A DNA stretch of 64,000 nucleotides from Streptomyces sp. M41(2017) (GTDB lineage Bacteria; Actinomycetota; Actinomycetes; Streptomycetales; Streptomycetaceae), in the NCBI RefSeq assembly GCF_002078175.1, contig NZ_MWFK01000003.1, positions 434,001 through 498,000 on the forward strand, read 5' to 3'. The notes under the pieces were generated by a model. That model was not told the origin of the DNA and ran no database searches. It was given only the letters and a program-made list of their open reading frames with translations. Every line of letters begins with the position of its first letter. Position 1 is the first letter of the stretch. The translations under genes and the position numbers were made by a program. Shown here piece by piece: positions 32,692 to 41,219 of this stretch.

Positions 32692-33969
32692 TCACGCCTG
32701 CGGGCAGGTTCCCCGGGCCGGCGTGCGCTGCGAGCGGAGCCACTGGGCGATCAGGGCGAGGGCGGCGAGGAAGGCGACCGTCGCGGCATAGACGACCGAG
32801 GTCTCGTGCAGCCCGGTGTGGGTGACGGCGATGCCGGCGACCACGGCGGGCACGCTGAAGGAGACGTAGGAGATCACGAAGGCGACGGAGAGCAGTTCGC
32901 CCCGTTCGGCGGGGGCGGCTATCCGGGCCAGGGTGCCGAAGCTGGCGAGGGCCGAGGCGCCGAAGCCGACGCCCGCGATGACGGTGCCGAGCGCGGCCAG
33001 GGTCAGGGAGTGGTCCTCGACCCCGGACAGGGCGACGGCGGTCCCGGCGAGCAGCAGGCTCGCGCCGAGTGCCAGGGTGCGCCCGACGGGCCAGCCGCGC
33101 AGCGCCAGTGCGGTCAGCGACGCCGGCACGGTCAGGAGTGTGACGACCAGCCCGCCGACGACGTGGTTGGAGAGTCCGAACAGTCCGGCGGCCACGGACG
33201 GCCCCAGCGAGAGGTACAGGCCACCGAGGGCCCAGCTCGCGACGAGGATCGGCACCAGTCCCAGCAGGTCGGCCCGCAGGTGTGCGGCGACCTTGAGGCG
33301 GGGCTGCAGGGAGCGGGCGGCACCGGGGCGGCGCAGCGAGGTCTCGGGAAGCGCCAGGAGCAGCGCCCCGGCGACGACCAGGCCGGCCAGCAGCAGCGCG
33401 TACACGAGGCGGGTGGGGTGCGGCCCGTACTGGACGAGGAATCCGCAGCCCAGGGCGCCGAGTCCGAGCCCGAACGTGGGGGCGGCGCCGGTGACGACGC
33501 CGGCCCGGTGTGGCGCGTGGGCCGGGTTGAGGTCGGCCAGTGCGGCTCCGAGGGCGGTCATGGCGGCGCCGGTCGCGATGCCCTGGACCAGGCGCGCGAC
33601 CATCAGCAGGCTGATGTCGTCCGCGGTGAGGAACAGGACCATCGACACCGCTTCGAGGGCGATGGCGGACAGCAGGACCGGGCGGCGGCCGAGGTGGTCG
33701 GAGAGTGCGCCGAGGACGAGGAGGGCCGCGATCATTCCCAGGACGTAGACCGCGAAGACGGTGGTGAGGGTGGTCGCCGAGAAGTGCCATTCCTGCTGGT
33801 AGACGACGTAGAGCGGGGACGGCGCACTGGAGGCGGCCATGAAGAGGACGAAAACGACGGCCAGCGCGACGAAGGCGGCCGGCCGGCCGAGCTCGCGTCG
33901 GCCGCGGGCGGGCGGGGTGTCGACGGCGAGCGAGGAGCTCTTGCTCTGGGGCGGGGCGGAACCGGGCAT
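32692..33969 (-). CDS. MFS transporter under divergent TetR control
   Basis: Twelve-helix major facilitator of about 425 residues. The motif A segment ALSDHLGRRPVLLSA lies near 90 and motif C-like GAAPTFGLGLGALG near 155, which suggests an exporter. Drug or metabolite efflux is the likely role. GGAGAGAG precedes the ATG. The divergent TetR gene and two operator copies lie between them. Confidence 0.88.
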   Translation of the reverse strand: MPGSAPPQSKSSSLAVDTPPARGRRELGRPAAFVALAVVFVLFMAASSAPSPLYVVYQQEWHFSATTLTTVFAVYVLGMIAALLVLGALSDHLGRRPVLLSAIALEAVSMVLFLTADDISLLMVARLVQGIATGAAMTALGAALADLNPAHAPHRAGVVTGAAPTFGLGLGALGCGFLVQYGPHPTRLVYALLLAGLVVAGALLLALPETSLRRPGAARSLQPRLKVAAHLRADLLGLVPILVASWALGGLYLSLGPSVAAGLFGLSNHVVGGLVVTLLTVPASLTALALRGWPVGRTLALGASLLLAGTAVALSGVEDHSLTLAALGTVIAGVGFGASALASFGTLARIAAPAERGELLSVAFVISYVSFSVPAVVAGIAVTHTGLHETSVVYAATVAFLAALALIAQWLRSQRTPARGTCPQA

Positions 33970-33983
33970 GACGACTCTCTCCA

Positions 33984-34038
33984 AACGCAGCGATCAATGC
34001 GTTAACGACGCTAGCACTAACGCAGCGATCAGTGCGAT
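33984..34038. promoter_or_regulatory. Tandem operators between MFS and TetR genes
   Basis: Two near-identical 20-base sites occur at 33984-34003 and 34019-34038 (AACGCAGCGATCAATGCGTT and AACGCAGCGATCAGTGCGAT), 35 bases apart. Each is an inverted repeat AACGCA-N8-TGCG(T/A)T. They lie between the divergent starts, next to the TetR gene at 34048, so they are very probably its binding sites. Confidence 0.82.
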
Positions 34039-34047
34039 AATTCCGCC

Positions 34048-34605
34048 ATGGTTGACGTTTCAGCTCAGGTACGCCCCGGTGGCCGCTCCGCGAAGGTGCG
34101 GGCCGCCGTCCATCGCGCCGTCGGGGAACTCCTCGCGGAGGAGCCCTCGGAGACCCTGACGATCCCGGCCGTCGCCGCCCGCGCCGGCGTGCACGCCACG
34201 ACCGTCTACCGACGCTGGGGCTCGGCGGCGCAGTTGCTGAACGACGTCGCCACCAGCAGGTTCAGCGGTGATGTGGTCGTGCCGGACTCCGGTTCGCTCG
34301 GCGGTGACCTGGAGCGCTGGATGGAGGACGTGGCGACCGACCTCACGGACCCGGACACGCTCGCGCTGATGCGCGCCACGATCGGCTCGGGGCCTGAGGG
34401 CGGCTGCGCCTGCACGGCGGACCGCCACGAACAGCTCAGCGCCATCATCGAGCGCGAGCGTTCCCGGGGCGGCGAGGCGCCGGACGTCGAGAGCGCGGTG
34501 GACTCCCTGCTGGGTCCGCTCTACTACCGGGCGATCTTCAGCGCACGACCCGCTTCGCCCGACTGGGCACGGCGGCTCGTGGACTCGTTCCTCGCGGCGT
34601 CCTGA
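34048..34605 (+). CDS. TetR/AcrR family repressor of the MFS pump
   Basis: Protein of 185 residues with an N-terminal helix-turn-helix (LTIPAVAARAGVHATTVYRR) near 40-60 and the TetR C-terminal domain seen in efflux regulators (LLGPLYYRAIFS). It is divergent from the pump gene, with its likely operators between them. The ligand is probably a pump substrate. The ATG lies 10 bases after the second operator copy. Confidence 0.9.
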   Translation: MVDVSAQVRPGGRSAKVRAAVHRAVGELLAEEPSETLTIPAVAARAGVHATTVYRRWGSAAQLLNDVATSRFSGDVVVPDSGSLGGDLERWMEDVATDLTDPDTLALMRATIGSGPEGGCACTADRHEQLSAIIERERSRGGEAPDVESAVDSLLGPLYYRAIFSARPASPDWARRLVDSFLAAS

Positions 34606-34723
34606 CCGGTCACAGGCCCCGGCCGCGCCCGCGCGACTGGTCTGCGTGATGCACCCCCGCAGGCCGGCGGCCGGGCGAAGCGGGGCGATCCGTCCTCGGC
34701 GGTCCGCCCGGCGAGCCGAGCGT

Positions 34724-34737
34724 CTACCATTTTGTAG
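34724..34737. promoter_or_regulatory. BlaI-type operator before the BlaI/M56 pair
   Basis: CTAC-CATTTT-GTAG, extended to TCTAC...GTAGT, resembles the TAC/GTA dyads bound by BlaI/MecI-family repressors. It lies 41 bases before the repressor start. Confidence 0.6.
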
Positions 34738-34778
34738 TCGGCGCATGGTGCCGCAGGCGAGTGGGGAAGGACGAAGCG

Positions 34779-35150
34779 ATGACGGACTCGGACGGTGAGC
34801 GCAGGCCGGCGGGCGAGCTGGAGGCCAGCGTGCTCGCGGCCCTGTGGGCCGCGGGGAAGCCGCTCTCGGCCGCTCAGGTCAGAGCCGCCATTCCGCAGCC
34901 CCTGGCCCGCACGACCGTGGCCACCCTGCTCGTTCGTCTGCACGAGAAGGGCGCGGTGGGACGCAGCCCCGCCGCCCGCGGGTACGCGTACTTCCCCGTC
35001 GCGGACTCACACGGCCTGACCGCCCGCAGGATGCACCGCGAGCTCGACCAGGACGACGACCGGAGCATGGTGCTGGCGCGCTTCGTCGAGCGCCTCAGCC
35101 CCCACGACGAGGCGGAGCTGCGGCGCCTTCTGGAGGGGGGCGGCCGGTGA
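34779..35150 (+). CDS. BlaI/MecI/CopY family transcriptional repressor
   Basis: Winged-helix protein of 123 residues: ELEASVLAALWAAGKPLSAA, recognition helix LARTTVATLLVRLHEKGAV, wing GRSPAARGYAYFP, and a C-terminal dimer helix (MVLARFVERLSPHDEAELR). It should repress its own operon and be inactivated by the membrane protease encoded next (GTGA overlap). Targets beyond the operon are unknown. Confidence 0.92.
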   Translation: MTDSDGERRPAGELEASVLAALWAAGKPLSAAQVRAAIPQPLARTTVATLLVRLHEKGAVGRSPAARGYAYFPVADSHGLTARRMHRELDQDDDRSMVLARFVERLSPHDEAELRRLLEGGGR

Positions 35151-36082
35151 TCGCTCTCCTGCTCGTTCCACTCGTCCTGCCCTTCGCGCTGCCCCTGCTG
35201 GCCCGGCGCGTCGTCGAGCGGGTCCGTCCCGAGACCGCCCTGTGGACCCTCACGTCCGCGTCCGCGGCCCTGGCCGTGGGGGTGCTGGCCTGCCTGGGCG
35301 TGCTGCTGCTCCCCCTGGCCCTCTCCGTCCCCGCCGTCGCCGGCCTCGCGCATCTGGTCCACCCGCTCGACGCCGGGCCTACGGCCCTGGTCATGGCCGT
35401 CTCGGTCCTCGCGGGCGGCGCTCTGGCCGTCCTGTGCGTCACCGCCGTCCGCAGGGCGCTGTGGGAGGTACGCCGCCTGCGCGCGGCCCATCTCGACGTC
35501 GCCGGGGTCCCGGAGGCCGGCGGCGTCTGTGTCGTCGACGACACCCGGCCCGACGCCTACGCCCTGCCCGGTGGCCGTCGCGGCGCGGACCGGATCGTGG
35601 TGACCACCGGCATGCTGCGCGCGCTGACGCCCGGCGAGCGGAGCATCCTGCTCGCCCACGAGCGCGCCCATCTCGCCGGACGGCATCATCTCTTCCTCGC
35701 CACCGCCCAGCTGGCCGGCTGGTGCCACCCCGCGCTGGCTGCCGTCACCCGTCAGGTGTCCTTCGCCGCCGAGCGCGCGGCGGACGAGGCCGCGGCGCGC
35801 TCGGCGGGCGACAGGACCCTGACCGCGCACGCCGTGGGACACGCCGCGCTGGCCACCACCCGCGCACACACGCCGCTGTCCAGCGTCACCCCGGGTGCGG
35901 TCGGCGGACCGGTCCCCGCGCGCGTGAAGGCCCTTCTGACCCACGCGCCCGTCCGCCGTCTGGCGCCCGCGATGCTGATCGTCGCGACCGTGATCGGTCT
36001 GGCCGGCAGCTCGGCCCTGGCTGGGGCCGTCTCGGTGCACCGAGGCGTAGAGATCGCCCAGGGCGAGCATCCGTCGGACTGA
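35147..36082 (+). CDS. M56-family membrane zinc metalloprotease
   Basis: Protein of 311 residues with about four helices, two at the start and one at the C-terminus. The HExxH site is HERAHLAGRHH near 170, with ERAADEAAAR behind it as the third zinc ligand. It is BlaR1-like but has no penicillin-binding sensor domain, so the signal differs. It probably cleaves or activates the BlaI-type repressor encoded upstream. GTG start overlapping the previous stop. Confidence 0.88.
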   Translation: MIALLLVPLVLPFALPLLARRVVERVRPETALWTLTSASAALAVGVLACLGVLLLPLALSVPAVAGLAHLVHPLDAGPTALVMAVSVLAGGALAVLCVTAVRRALWEVRRLRAAHLDVAGVPEAGGVCVVDDTRPDAYALPGGRRGADRIVVTTGMLRALTPGERSILLAHERAHLAGRHHLFLATAQLAGWCHPALAAVTRQVSFAAERAADEAAARSAGDRTLTAHAVGHAALATTRAHTPLSSVTPGAVGGPVPARVKALLTHAPVRRLAPAMLIVATVIGLAGSSALAGAVSVHRGVEIAQGEHPSD

Positions 36083-36139
36083 CTCGGGTGGTCCTGCCGG
36101 GAACGGGGAGCTGCGGGCTCCGTGCCCCGAGGGCCGGGG

Positions 36140-37048
36140 CTACGGCGCGGCAGGACCGACGGGTACGTCGCCGCGCAGGGTGATGCGGTGCATGACGCGG
36201 TGCTGGTCGCCGTAGTCGCGGTTGGCGTAGTGGGAGGTGGCGCGGTTGTCCCAGATCGCCACGTCGCCGGGCTGCCAGCGGTGGCGGACCGTGTGCTCGG
36301 GCTTGGTGAGGTGGGCGTACAGGATGTCGAGGATGCCGCGGCTCTCGTGCTCGGAGACCCCGGCGATGTGCGAGGTGAAGCCCGGATTCACGAACAGCCC
36401 CCTGCGGCCGCTCTCCGGGTGGACCCGCACGACGGGGTGCTCCACCGGGACCAGGTCGGTGAACACCTCCCCCTCCCAGAGGTTTCCGCGGCCCTTCCGC
36501 TGCTGGGCGAGGTAGTAGCCGAACTCGCGGCTCCCGTCGTGCACCGCGGTGAGCGGGTCGATCAGCGCGCGCAGTCCGGGCGTCAGCGACTCGTAGGCCA
36601 GCTGGCTGTCCGCCCACGAGGTGTCGCCGCCGCGGGGCGGGAGGACCACGGCACGCAGGACGGAGACGGCCGGGGGACGCCGTACGAACGTCACGTCGGT
36701 GTGCCAGACGTCGGCGAAGCCGTTGTCCTGGCTGTCGAGGGAGTACACCTCGTCGGGCACGTCGCCCGAGTCGTGGACCGGGTGGCCGACGGTCAGCTCG
36801 CCGAGTCGTCGTCCGAAGTCGATCTGCGCGCGGTCGTCGATGTCCTGGCCGGGGAGGAAGAGCACCTTGTGCGTGACCAGGGCGGTCCGCAGCGCCGCGA
36901 CCTGGTCGTCGTCCAGTCGGCCGAGGTCTACGTCGTACACCTCGGCGCCGAAGCTCGGTCCGAGCGGGACGACGCGTGGTCCTGCGCTGTCGCGTCGGTG
37001 CGGTCGGATCGGTTCTGCCTCGTGCGTCTGCTCGCTGATGACGGTCAT
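36140..37048 (-). CDS. TauD/TfdA-family 2-oxoglutarate dioxygenase
   Basis: Non-haem Fe(II) dioxygenase of 302 residues. Iron ligands are His and Asp of WHTDVTF near 115 and a late His in RVMHRI; the 2-oxoglutarate-binding Arg is in TLRGD. TauD releases sulfite from taurine; other members act on alkyl sulfates or 2,4-D. A sulfonate/sulfate ester substrate is supported by a cysteine-rich leader peptide upstream. AAGGAG lies seven bases before the ATG. No ABC transporter is adjacent. Confidence 0.9.
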   Translation of the reverse strand: MTVISEQTHEAEPIRPHRRDSAGPRVVPLGPSFGAEVYDVDLGRLDDDQVAALRTALVTHKVLFLPGQDIDDRAQIDFGRRLGELTVGHPVHDSGDVPDEVYSLDSQDNGFADVWHTDVTFVRRPPAVSVLRAVVLPPRGGDTSWADSQLAYESLTPGLRALIDPLTAVHDGSREFGYYLAQQRKGRGNLWEGEVFTDLVPVEHPVVRVHPESGRRGLFVNPGFTSHIAGVSEHESRGILDILYAHLTKPEHTVRHRWQPGDVAIWDNRATSHYANRDYGDQHRVMHRITLRGDVPVGPAAP

Positions 37049-37287
37049 GCCGTCGCTCCTTCCATCGGGTCGGTCTCTCGGACGCTTGCTGAGGAGCACC
37101 GCGCGGAGTCCTGGGAGGGCGGCCTCGTTCACCAGGGGGGGACGAACGCCGCGACGCGTGGTGGCCGCGACCGCAGCCGGAGGGAGGTCGCCACGGCCGC
37201 CGCGGGACGCGCGACGGCGGCGGGATCGAGGCCCGCCTCGGCCGGGAGGTGTCCCGGGCGGGGCTGCGGCGCCTCAGACGTGGAGGA

Positions 37288-37356
37288 TCAACAACACGAA
37301 ACGGCGCGGCGGCACAGGTCGACGACCAGACGGCGCACCAACGTTTCGTGGATCAC
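37288..37356 (-). CDS. Cysteine-rich leader peptide upstream of tauD
   Basis: A 22-codon frame starting GTG at 37356 encodes a peptide with the core LVRRLVVDLCRRAVSCC before TGA. The Arg-Arg-x-VDLCR wording matches small sulfur-gene leader peptides of Actinobacteria, and it ends in two consecutive Cys codons. TACAAC on the minus strand lies seven bases before the GTG, as expected for a leaderless transcript. An in-frame ATG at 37386 would add CC near its start. The tauD gene begins 239 bases downstream. Cysteine-dependent attenuation is inferred. Confidence 0.7.
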   Translation of the reverse strand: MIHETLVRRLVVDLCRRAVSCC

Positions 37357-37363
37357 GAGGAAA

Positions 37364-37369
37364 GTTGTA
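37364..37369 (-). promoter_or_regulatory. -10 box for a leaderless transcript of the tauD leader
   Basis: TACAAC read on the minus strand, extended TGTACAACT, ends seven bases before the GTG of the leader peptide. No convincing -35 box is visible. Confidence 0.5.
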
Positions 37370-37495
37370 CAGCAGCCGGACGGCATCGCACCAGGAGCCG
37401 TCCACGCTGTGGAACGGCGGTGACGCCTCCGACGATCCGGACGAGGGGCCCGCGTTCGTACGGTCCGCGCGGGTGCCGGTCGGCCCCGCGGGGCC

Positions 37496-37867
37496 TCAGC
37501 GGGGATCCAGCCGCAGGGTGGAGGTGCGGGCCTGCTCCGTGAGAACGGTGTCGACGATCGTCGTGTAGTGCCCGTACTTGGCGCGGTAGGCGGCGTCCAC
37601 ATCGGCGTACTCGCCCGGCCCGGCCTCGACGAAGGTGACGTCCTTCCGGACGCCGCCCGCCTCGACGACGCCCTCGTGGCGGGACTGCGTGCCTCGGTAC
37701 CAGGGACCGTCGGTGCCCTTGACCGAACGGACGTAGAGCTGGTCGCCGACGCGGACCACCCACATGGTCACCGGGGTGCGCAGGGTGCCGTCGGTGCGTT
37801 CGGACTGCAGGTCCAGCTCCTCTGCGGCGCCGATCTTCCCCACCTCGGTCTCGATCCACTTCGTCAT
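37496..37867 (-). CDS. DUF2255 family protein
   Basis: Protein of 123 residues, with RTPVTMWVVRVGDQLYVRSV near 30-50 and GPWYRGTQSRHEGVV. This is a DUF2255/nitroreductase-related split-barrel fold, perhaps binding a flavin or F420. GGGAAGGGAA lies just before the ATG. Function is not established. Its 3' end lies 139 bases upstream of the tauD leader GTG. Confidence 0.85.
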   Translation of the reverse strand: MTKWIETEVGKIGAAEELDLQSERTDGTLRTPVTMWVVRVGDQLYVRSVKGTDGPWYRGTQSRHEGVVEAGGVRKDVTFVEAGPGEYADVDAAYRAKYGHYTTIVDTVLTEQARTSTLRLDPR

Positions 37868-38078
37868 GCGCGTTCCCTTCCCGGTCGTACGCGGTCGCAC
37901 GGACGGTGCCGTCGAGGCGTCGGCCGCGACATCTGCGGCGGCCGTCCCGTCCTGCCGGTCCCACCGTCGCCCGCGGCCGAAGGGCTCGCCAGCGGAAGCG
38001 CGCCATCGCCACGCGGCGCCCGGCGCGCGATCCCCGGTCCGCGTGGGCCGAGCCGGGTCGTACAGGAGAGGCCGTGGG

Positions 38079-39614
38079 TCAGCCGCGCAGCTTCTCGGGC
38101 CGGGCCGCCCCGCGCACGCGGGCCCACGCCTCGGGAAGCCGGCGCTCGCGGGACCTCGCCGAGGCCCGCTCCTGGCCGTACAGGAGGCCCCATGTGAACC
38201 CCGGTTCCCCGGCCGAGTGCGCCGAGACCGCCAGGTCTCGCAGCAGGTCACAGGTCACCACGCTGTCGTGCTGGGCACCGCTGACCTGCTGTACGGTCTT
38301 GGCGCGTCCGCCCAGACGCGCGGCCGGCTTCCCCAGCGCGGGGCGGGCCGCTTCGGCGGCGTAGCGCAGCCGCTTGGCGGCCTTGCGGGCGTCGTGGATG
38401 GCGGCGTCCCGCTGCGGGCCCGGTGTCATGTCGAGGGCGGGCTCCATCCGGGCCGCGAGCCGGTCGTACTCCTTCAGGAGGGCCTTGCTCAGGACCTTCC
38501 CGGGGTCACCTGCCGCCTTGGCGCGCAGTGGCGGGGCATCGGTCAGGGTCCGCAGGTTCTCCAGGAGCTTCAGGTAGCGGGGCGAGGCGAGTGTGTCGAG
38601 GGTGCGGCGACGGGCCTCGGTGCGCTGCTCCGCGTCCCACGTCTGAAGCCGTGCCCCGACCGGGCCGAGGACGAGTTCGCCGGGCAGTTCGCTCACTCCG
38701 GTGGTCAGCCGCTCACGGAGCACTTCGTGATCGCGTTCCACGCCGAGTTCGTTGGCGAGCCATTTCAGGTCCTGCCGCAGGACGTCGGTGGCCTCGCGGT
38801 CGAGCACGGAACGGTAGGAGCGCAGGCAGCCCCGCAGACGACGGGTCGTGGTCCGCATCCGGTGCACGGAGTCGGGCAGTTCGCGTCGCACCGCGGGGTC
38901 CAGGTCCGTGAGGTCCGCGGCCAGCCGGTCCACGTAGGCGAGTACGTGGTCACCGGCCGATCCCGGGGCGACGTCGGCGCGCGGGTTCGTCCCGCCGTCG
39001 AGGAGGGACGTGGTCTCGCGCAGTCCGCGGCCCACCTTGGAGGGGCTCTGCGCGCGCTCGACGCCGTGCTCGCGCAACGCTTCCTCGACGGTGTCCAGAA
39101 GGGCGGGGTCCCCGTCCTCGGCCAGTTCGACCTCCATCTCCCGCCACGTCGCGCGGCCGCCGTCGTCGAGCAGGGCCTCGGCGGACACCTCGTCCACGCT
39201 GAGTTCGGCGAGGACGGCGCCCTCGGCGTCGAGCAGGTGGTGGAGGGAGCGGGCCGAGCGGATCCGGATCACCGGGCGGAGCGGCGCGCCGCGGGTGCGG
39301 GAGAACGCGAGGTCGCGCAGTTCCTCCGGGACGTCCTCGGAGGACAGGGGCGCCTGGATCTCCTCGCGGCTGTCGCCCGGCAGGGGCAGCTTCAGATGCC
39401 AGCCGGCGTCGGTGCCGCCCGTCCTGCGCCGCAGGGACGCGCGGCTGCGGGAGAGGCGCAGGTCCTCGGTGTCGTAGTACACGGCGTCCAGGTCCTGCAC
39501 CCCCTGGTCCACGAGCTCGGCGACGGGGCCCACACCCGTCAGCTCGGGCAGCCAGGAGATGCCTTCAGCGGGCGGCGCGTACTTGCGTTCGGTCTCGCGG
39601 GTCGAATGGGCCAT
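38079..39614 (-). CDS. CYTH and CHAD domain protein
   Basis: Protein of 511 residues. The CYTH domain at 1-200 begins with the signature ETERKY and has alternating charged strands (DAVYYDTEDLRL, SLRRRTGG). The CHAD domain at about 215-500 is helical and rich in conserved His/Arg (DSVHRMRTTTRRLRGCLRSY, IHDARKAAKRLRYAAEA). CYTH binds triphosphates; CHAD binds polyphosphate. The pair suggests polyphosphate handling. Start ATG at 39614. Confidence 0.92.
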   Translation of the reverse strand: MAHSTRETERKYAPPAEGISWLPELTGVGPVAELVDQGVQDLDAVYYDTEDLRLSRSRASLRRRTGGTDAGWHLKLPLPGDSREEIQAPLSSEDVPEELRDLAFSRTRGAPLRPVIRIRSARSLHHLLDAEGAVLAELSVDEVSAEALLDDGGRATWREMEVELAEDGDPALLDTVEEALREHGVERAQSPSKVGRGLRETTSLLDGGTNPRADVAPGSAGDHVLAYVDRLAADLTDLDPAVRRELPDSVHRMRTTTRRLRGCLRSYRSVLDREATDVLRQDLKWLANELGVERDHEVLRERLTTGVSELPGELVLGPVGARLQTWDAEQRTEARRRTLDTLASPRYLKLLENLRTLTDAPPLRAKAAGDPGKVLSKALLKEYDRLAARMEPALDMTPGPQRDAAIHDARKAAKRLRYAAEAARPALGKPAARLGGRAKTVQQVSGAQHDSVVTCDLLRDLAVSAHSAGEPGFTWGLLYGQERASARSRERRLPEAWARVRGAARPEKLRG

Positions 39615-39727
39615 ACAGATCGCGTAGACCTATTCGCGGGGATCAAACCCGTACATACGTCCATTTCTGGCTGTGGGCTGTGCGCTGCCGCCTCGTCCGG
39701 GGCCTGCGGCGCGTTCGCCCCCGCCGT

Positions 39728-40525
39728 CTACGCGATGCCGCCGTTGCTCTGAACGAGTTGGCCGTTGATCCATCCTCCGTCGGGCGAGCAGAGGAAGGTC
39801 ACCAGGTGCGCGCAGTCCTGCGGCAGTCCGAGGCGGGCAAGGGGGGTCGCGGCGATCAGGTCCGTCTTCTGGCCCTCGGTCATCCAGCCGGTGTCCGTCG
39901 GCCCCGGGTTGATCGCGTTGCAGGTGACGCCCAGGGCGGCGAGTTCGCGGGCGGCGGCCAGGGTGATCCGGTCCATGGCGCCCTTACTCGCTCCGTACGG
40001 CAGGTTGCCGGCGGTGTGGTCGCTGGTCAGGCTGATGATCCGGCCGCTCCCGTGCTGTCCCCGGAAGCGAAGCCCGTACTCACGGATGAGCAGCCACGTG
40101 GCTCGCGCGTTGACGGCGAAGTGCCGGTCGAAGCTCTCCACGGTGGTGTCGAGGAGCCCGGAGTCGACGGACTCGCAGTGGCAGAGGATCAGCGCGGTCA
40201 CGCTCCCCCGCTCGCGTTCGACGGTGTCGAAGAGGTGAGCGGGGACGGCCGGGTCGGACAGGTCCGCCTCGACCGCGAGGGTTCGCGCCCCGAGCGCCGC
40301 CGCCTTCTTCTCCAGTTCCGCGGGCGCCTCGGCCTCCACGCCCCACTCCATCCGGGCGTCGTACGGAGTCCAGTACGTGAAGGCGACGTCCCAGCCGGCC
40401 CGCGCGAGGTCGAGCACCACGGAGGCGGCGATGCCCGCGGAGCGGCTCGCCCCGGTCACCAGGGCCAGGGGGCGCCCCGGCTCTCCCCTGCCCTGCCGGC
40501 CCTGCTCGGGCGTCGCGTCGGTCAT
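39728..40525 (-). CDS. SDR family oxidoreductase
   Basis: Protein of 265 residues. Cofactor motif TGASRSAGIA near 25, catalytic Ser in ISLTSD and Tyr-Lys in YGASKGAMDR; C-terminus GGWINGQLVQSNGGI typical of 3-oxoacyl-ACP reductase-like members. The NNAG motif is altered to CHCES near 115, unusual. GGAG precedes the ATG at 40525; one at 40534 is possible. Substrate unknown. Confidence 0.87.
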   Translation of the reverse strand: MTDATPEQGRQGRGEPGRPLALVTGASRSAGIAASVVLDLARAGWDVAFTYWTPYDARMEWGVEAEAPAELEKKAAALGARTLAVEADLSDPAVPAHLFDTVERERGSVTALILCHCESVDSGLLDTTVESFDRHFAVNARATWLLIREYGLRFRGQHGSGRIISLTSDHTAGNLPYGASKGAMDRITLAAARELAALGVTCNAINPGPTDTGWMTEGQKTDLIAATPLARLGLPQDCAHLVTFLCSPDGGWINGQLVQSNGGIA

Positions 40526-40626
40526 GATCTCCATGGTGGCAGGCACGGCTGCGCGGTTCACCCGGATTCCTCACGGGACCCGGTCCGATCGAGACACCGG
40601 GCGGCGACGGGCCCGGTGCGACGACG

Positions 40627-41163
40627 TCAGCCCCTCGGCCTGACCGGTGCGCTTCCCTGTCCCCGGGCCCGGCCGCCGAGTTCCGCGTCGAGGGTCTCCT
40701 GGGCCACCCGCATCGCCCGGGCGTAGACCGGTTCCTGAAGTCGCTTCCACATCACGTCCTCGGGGACGTCCTCGATGTGGCTGATCACCCACCAGATGGT
40801 GCCGAAGGGGTCCTTGACGCGTCCGCCGCGCTGTCCGAAGGCGTCGTCGGACAGCGGCGTCACGACCTCGCCGCCGGCTGCGACGGCCAGGGCCATCGCC
40901 GCGTCGGCGTCGGGGACGAAGACCCGCAACAGGCTCGGCAGCCTCGGCCAGTCGGGGTGCCGGTCGAAGGCGAGGACGACGGTGTCCCCGATCCGGATCT
41001 CACCGTGGCCGATCAGACCGTCCTCGGTCGTCACGCGGCCGAGCTCCTCGCCGCCGAACACCTGGGTGACGAAGTCGAGGAAGGCACCCGTGTCGTCGGT
41101 GACGACCCAGGGTGCGACGGTGGTGTAGCCCGCCGGAGCGGCGCTGCTGTACTCGGACGTCAC
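40627..41163 (-). CDS. VOC superfamily (glyoxalase/PhnB-like) protein
   Basis: Protein of 178 residues with a vicinal-oxygen-chelate fold (TVAPWVVTDDTGAFLDFVTQ, HGEIRIGDTVVLAFD, RGGRVKDPFGTIWWV). PhnB-like members of this kind lack glyoxalase activity and may bind antibiotics or metabolites. An extra C-terminal helix is present. The GTG at 41163 has GGGAG upstream. Confidence 0.85.
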   Translation of the reverse strand: MTSEYSSAAPAGYTTVAPWVVTDDTGAFLDFVTQVFGGEELGRVTTEDGLIGHGEIRIGDTVVLAFDRHPDWPRLPSLLRVFVPDADAAMALAVAAGGEVVTPLSDDAFGQRGGRVKDPFGTIWWVISHIEDVPEDVMWKRLQEPVYARAMRVAQETLDAELGGRARGQGSAPVRPRG

Positions 41164-41219
41164 GGTGCGTCTCCCAGCTGTCGGTAACGGCTTCTGCGTG
41201 ACGATAGGCGCGCATGAGG

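Noticed and set aside
37288..37602. 104-residue minus-strand frame containing the tauD leader
   Set aside because: Only the last 22-32 codons look like a real product; the upstream part overlaps the end of the DUF2255 gene and is non-coding in style.
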